Assembly: GCA_002421475.1 (NCBI GenBank)
Contig: DIJW01000021.1
Span: 1 to 14,332, forward strand
DNA from: Thiomicrospira sp. UBA5634
GTDB lineage: Bacteria > Pseudomonadota > Gammaproteobacteria > Thiomicrospirales > Thiomicrospiraceae
Length of the DNA: 14,332 bases
Direction: 5' to 3'
The translations under genes and the position numbers were made by a program. This document shows positions 12,860-14,332 of the stretch, in pieces; position 1 is the stretch's first letter; each line of letters starts with the position of its first letter. The notes below the pieces were generated by a model. It had not been told where the DNA came from, searched no databases, and was given only the letters and a program-made list of their open reading frames with translations.

Positions 12860-14332
12860 ATGAATTCTAAATCCTTTTGGCAGATTGCATTATGGGGGCT
12901 GATTATTGTAATCAGCCTACCGTTGTTGCGCATTTTATCGGCTTGGTTTGAACCCAGTTCCGATATTTGGCAGCACTTAAACCAAACCCTCCTATTTGAT
13001 ATTGTCAGTAATACCCTTTGGTTGTTATTAGGTGTGGGTATTGGTGTAACAGTATTGGGTGTCAGTTTGGCCTGGTTTGTGACCATGTGTGAGTTTCCGG
13101 GCCGTCGAGTGCTGGAATGGATGTTGTTTTTACCTTTTGCGATTCCGGCGTATGTATTGGGTTTTGTATTTTTAGGTTTGTTTGATTTTCCGGGTCCGGT
13201 ACAAAGTTTTCTGCGTGACAGTGTTGGTTTTAGCGGTTGGGATATTCGTGATGGCCGCTTAAGTATCATTATTGTCATGACATTGGTGCTTTACCCCTAT
13301 GTGTATATGTTGGCCCGTAATGCATTTTATAGCCAAAATACCAGTGTGGTGGAAAGTGGTCGATTATTAGGTTTGTCTGCCCTGGGTGTGTTCTGGCGTT
13401 TATCCATGCCATTGGCGCGCCCTGCTATTGCCGCAGGTGTAATGCTGGCGTTAATGGAAACGCTGGCTGATTTTGGTACGGTTGCGATTTTTAACTACAG
13501 TACCCTCACCAGTGCGATATTCAGTGTGTGGCAAGATTTCCGTTCATTACAGGCAGCGGCGCAAATATCAACTTTGTTGCTTGGTATAGCCGTTATTCTG
13601 ATTTTTATTGAACGTTGGAGTCGGGGTCGTGCACGTTATGACAGCAATAAACGTATGACGTTACGTCCTTATAAACTTAAAGGCTACCAGGCCTGGTTAG
13701 TGAGTGTTTTTGTGTCCGGCATAGTATTTTTGGCGTTTGTTTTACCGGTTACCCAGTTGGTGATTTGGGGCGCATCTATTGTTACGCAAGAATGGAATAC
13801 ACGTTATTTAGACTGGATTTTTAACTCTTTTAGTTTAGCTTTAATTGCGGCATTTTTTACCGTTGGTTTGGCGGTATTGGTGAATAGTTTGCGCCAGCAA
13901 ACACGATTATCTCCGGGATTAAAAATCGGCATACGTTTTGCGAATTTAGGTTATACCTTACCTGGTTCGGTGTTGGCCGTAGGCATTATGTTGCTAATTA
14001 TTGATGTCGGCAATTGGTTATCACCGGGTAGTGGCATTTGGTTAAGCAGTGGCGTTTTTGCGTTATTACTGGCGTATATGGTGCGCTTTTTAGCGGTTGC
14101 CTATGGGCCGGTTGAAAGTAGTTTCGATACCATCACGCCCTCGATGACCGAAGCCGCACGCAGTTTAGGCGCAAGCACTTCGCGTTTGGTGTCACATGTG
14201 TATTTTCCATTATTAAAACCAGGCCTGGTGATTGCCGGTTTTATGGTAGCGGTGGATGTGATGAAGGAATTACCGGCCACTTATCTGTTGCGCCCTTACG
14301 GTTGGGATACCTTGGCAATTAGGGTGTATGAG
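12860..14332 (+). CDS. fbpB: Ferric iron ABC transporter permease (FbpB-like), 3' partial
   Basis: The frame opens at ATG 12860 and stays open to the right edge, giving 491 codons with no stop; family members are about 520-560 residues, so some tens of residues are missing. The sequence is two homologous permease halves joined in one chain, as in FbpB/SfuB. The first coupling motif is VESGRLLGLSALGVFWRLSMP and the second EAARSLGASTSRLVSHVYFP, both with the conserved Gly that contacts the ATPase. Many membrane helices are evident, such as VVISLPLLRIL-like starts and FVLPVTQLVIWGASI. The start lacks a strong ribosome binding site. It follows fbpA after a hairpin. Two palindrome copies lie inside. 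Confidence 0.93.
   Translation, partial: MNSKSFWQIALWGLIIVISLPLLRILSAWFEPSSDIWQHLNQTLLFDIVSNTLWLLLGVGIGVTVLGVSLAWFVTMCEFPGRRVLEWMLFLPFAIPAYVLGFVFLGLFDFPGPVQSFLRDSVGFSGWDIRDGRLSIIIVMTLVLYPYVYMLARNAFYSQNTSVVESGRLLGLSALGVFWRLSMPLARPAIAAGVMLALMETLADFGTVAIFNYSTLTSAIFSVWQDFRSLQAAAQISTLLLGIAVILIFIERWSRGRARYDSNKRMTLRPYKLKGYQAWLVSVFVSGIVFLAFVLPVTQLVIWGASIVTQEWNTRYLDWIFNSFSLALIAAFFTVGLAVLVNSLRQQTRLSPGLKIGIRFANLGYTLPGSVLAVGIMLLIIDVGNWLSPGSGIWLSSGVFALLLAYMVRFLAVAYGPVESSFDTITPSMTEAARSLGASTSRLVSHVYFPLLKPGLVIAGFMVAVDVMKELPATYLLRPYGWDTLAIRVYE
13686..13697. repeat. Iterated palindrome ACCAGGCCTGGT, copy 10
   Basis: Perfect copy in fbpB, read as Gln-Ala-Trp in GYQAWLVS (about 277-279), between the two permease halves. 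About 4.5 kb separates it from copy 9. Confidence 0.95.
14218..14229. repeat. Iterated palindrome ACCAGGCCTGGT, copy 11
   Basis: Perfect copy in fbpB, read as Pro-Gly-Leu-Val just after the second coupling motif, near residue 454. Confidence 0.95.

Noticed and set aside
12856..13278. A 140-codon reverse-strand open frame
   Set aside because: It lies opposite fbpB, whose plus-strand translation has clear permease motifs; the reverse product is basic with no recognisable features.
1499..14229. The iterated palindromes as CRISPR repeats or insertion-sequence ends
   Set aside because: Spacing is irregular (113 to more than 4500 bases), the repeats are inside intact genes, and flanks are unrelated.
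1499..14229. The palindrome as the restriction target of the methylase at the left edge
   Set aside because: Restriction targets tend to be depleted, not enriched, and single-chain enzymes of this type generally recognise asymmetric sites. Not formally excluded.

Overview
The window looks like a stretch of a gammaproteobacterial chromosome, roughly 40-45% GC by eye and entirely plus-strand. The clues are the MoxR/DUF58/DUF4381/BatA/BatB/BatD gene order, an FbpABC-type ferric iron transporter and the codon usage. I cannot fix the genus; a sulfur- or methyl-compound-oxidising lineage such as the Piscirickettsiaceae is a weak guess.

Region 1 (1-3454) is a probable restriction-modification module. 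It holds a large single-chain N6-adenine methylase/restriction enzyme, cut by the left edge of the window. A three-helix membrane protein follows 4 nt later, then a 42-codon small gene. The methylase gene carries a markedly AT-rich patch over its likely target recognition domain and an in-frame copy of a palindromic repeat.

Region 2 (3510-3908) is a stand-alone four-helix membrane protein of unknown function.

Region 3 (3990-10883) is a tightly coupled six-gene operon. MoxR AAA+ ATPase, DUF58 protein, DUF4381 protein, BatA, a BatB-BatC fusion and BatD all overlap by 4 to 8 nt. These genes probably form an envelope-associated chaperone or assembly complex in which MoxR acts on or through membrane-anchored VWA proteins.

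Region 4 (11009-14332) is a ferric iron ABC transporter in the order ATPase (FbpC), binding lipoprotein (FbpA), permease (FbpB, cut by the right edge). A strong terminator separates FbpC from FbpA. FbpA has an in-frame TGA 29 codons before the end expected for its family, and the family-like tail is still intact downstream.

The most striking signal is not a gene. The perfect palindrome ACCAGGCCTGGT occurs ten times, plus one copy with a single change at the last base. All eleven copies are inside coding sequence, spread over both edge genes and most of the Bat operon and falling in all three codon phases. By a uniform-base estimate, about 0.01 copies of the 10-bp core would be expected in this length. 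This resembles the highly iterated palindrome (HIP1) phenomenon of cyanobacteria with a different sequence, and I consider it the best candidate here for something undescribed.
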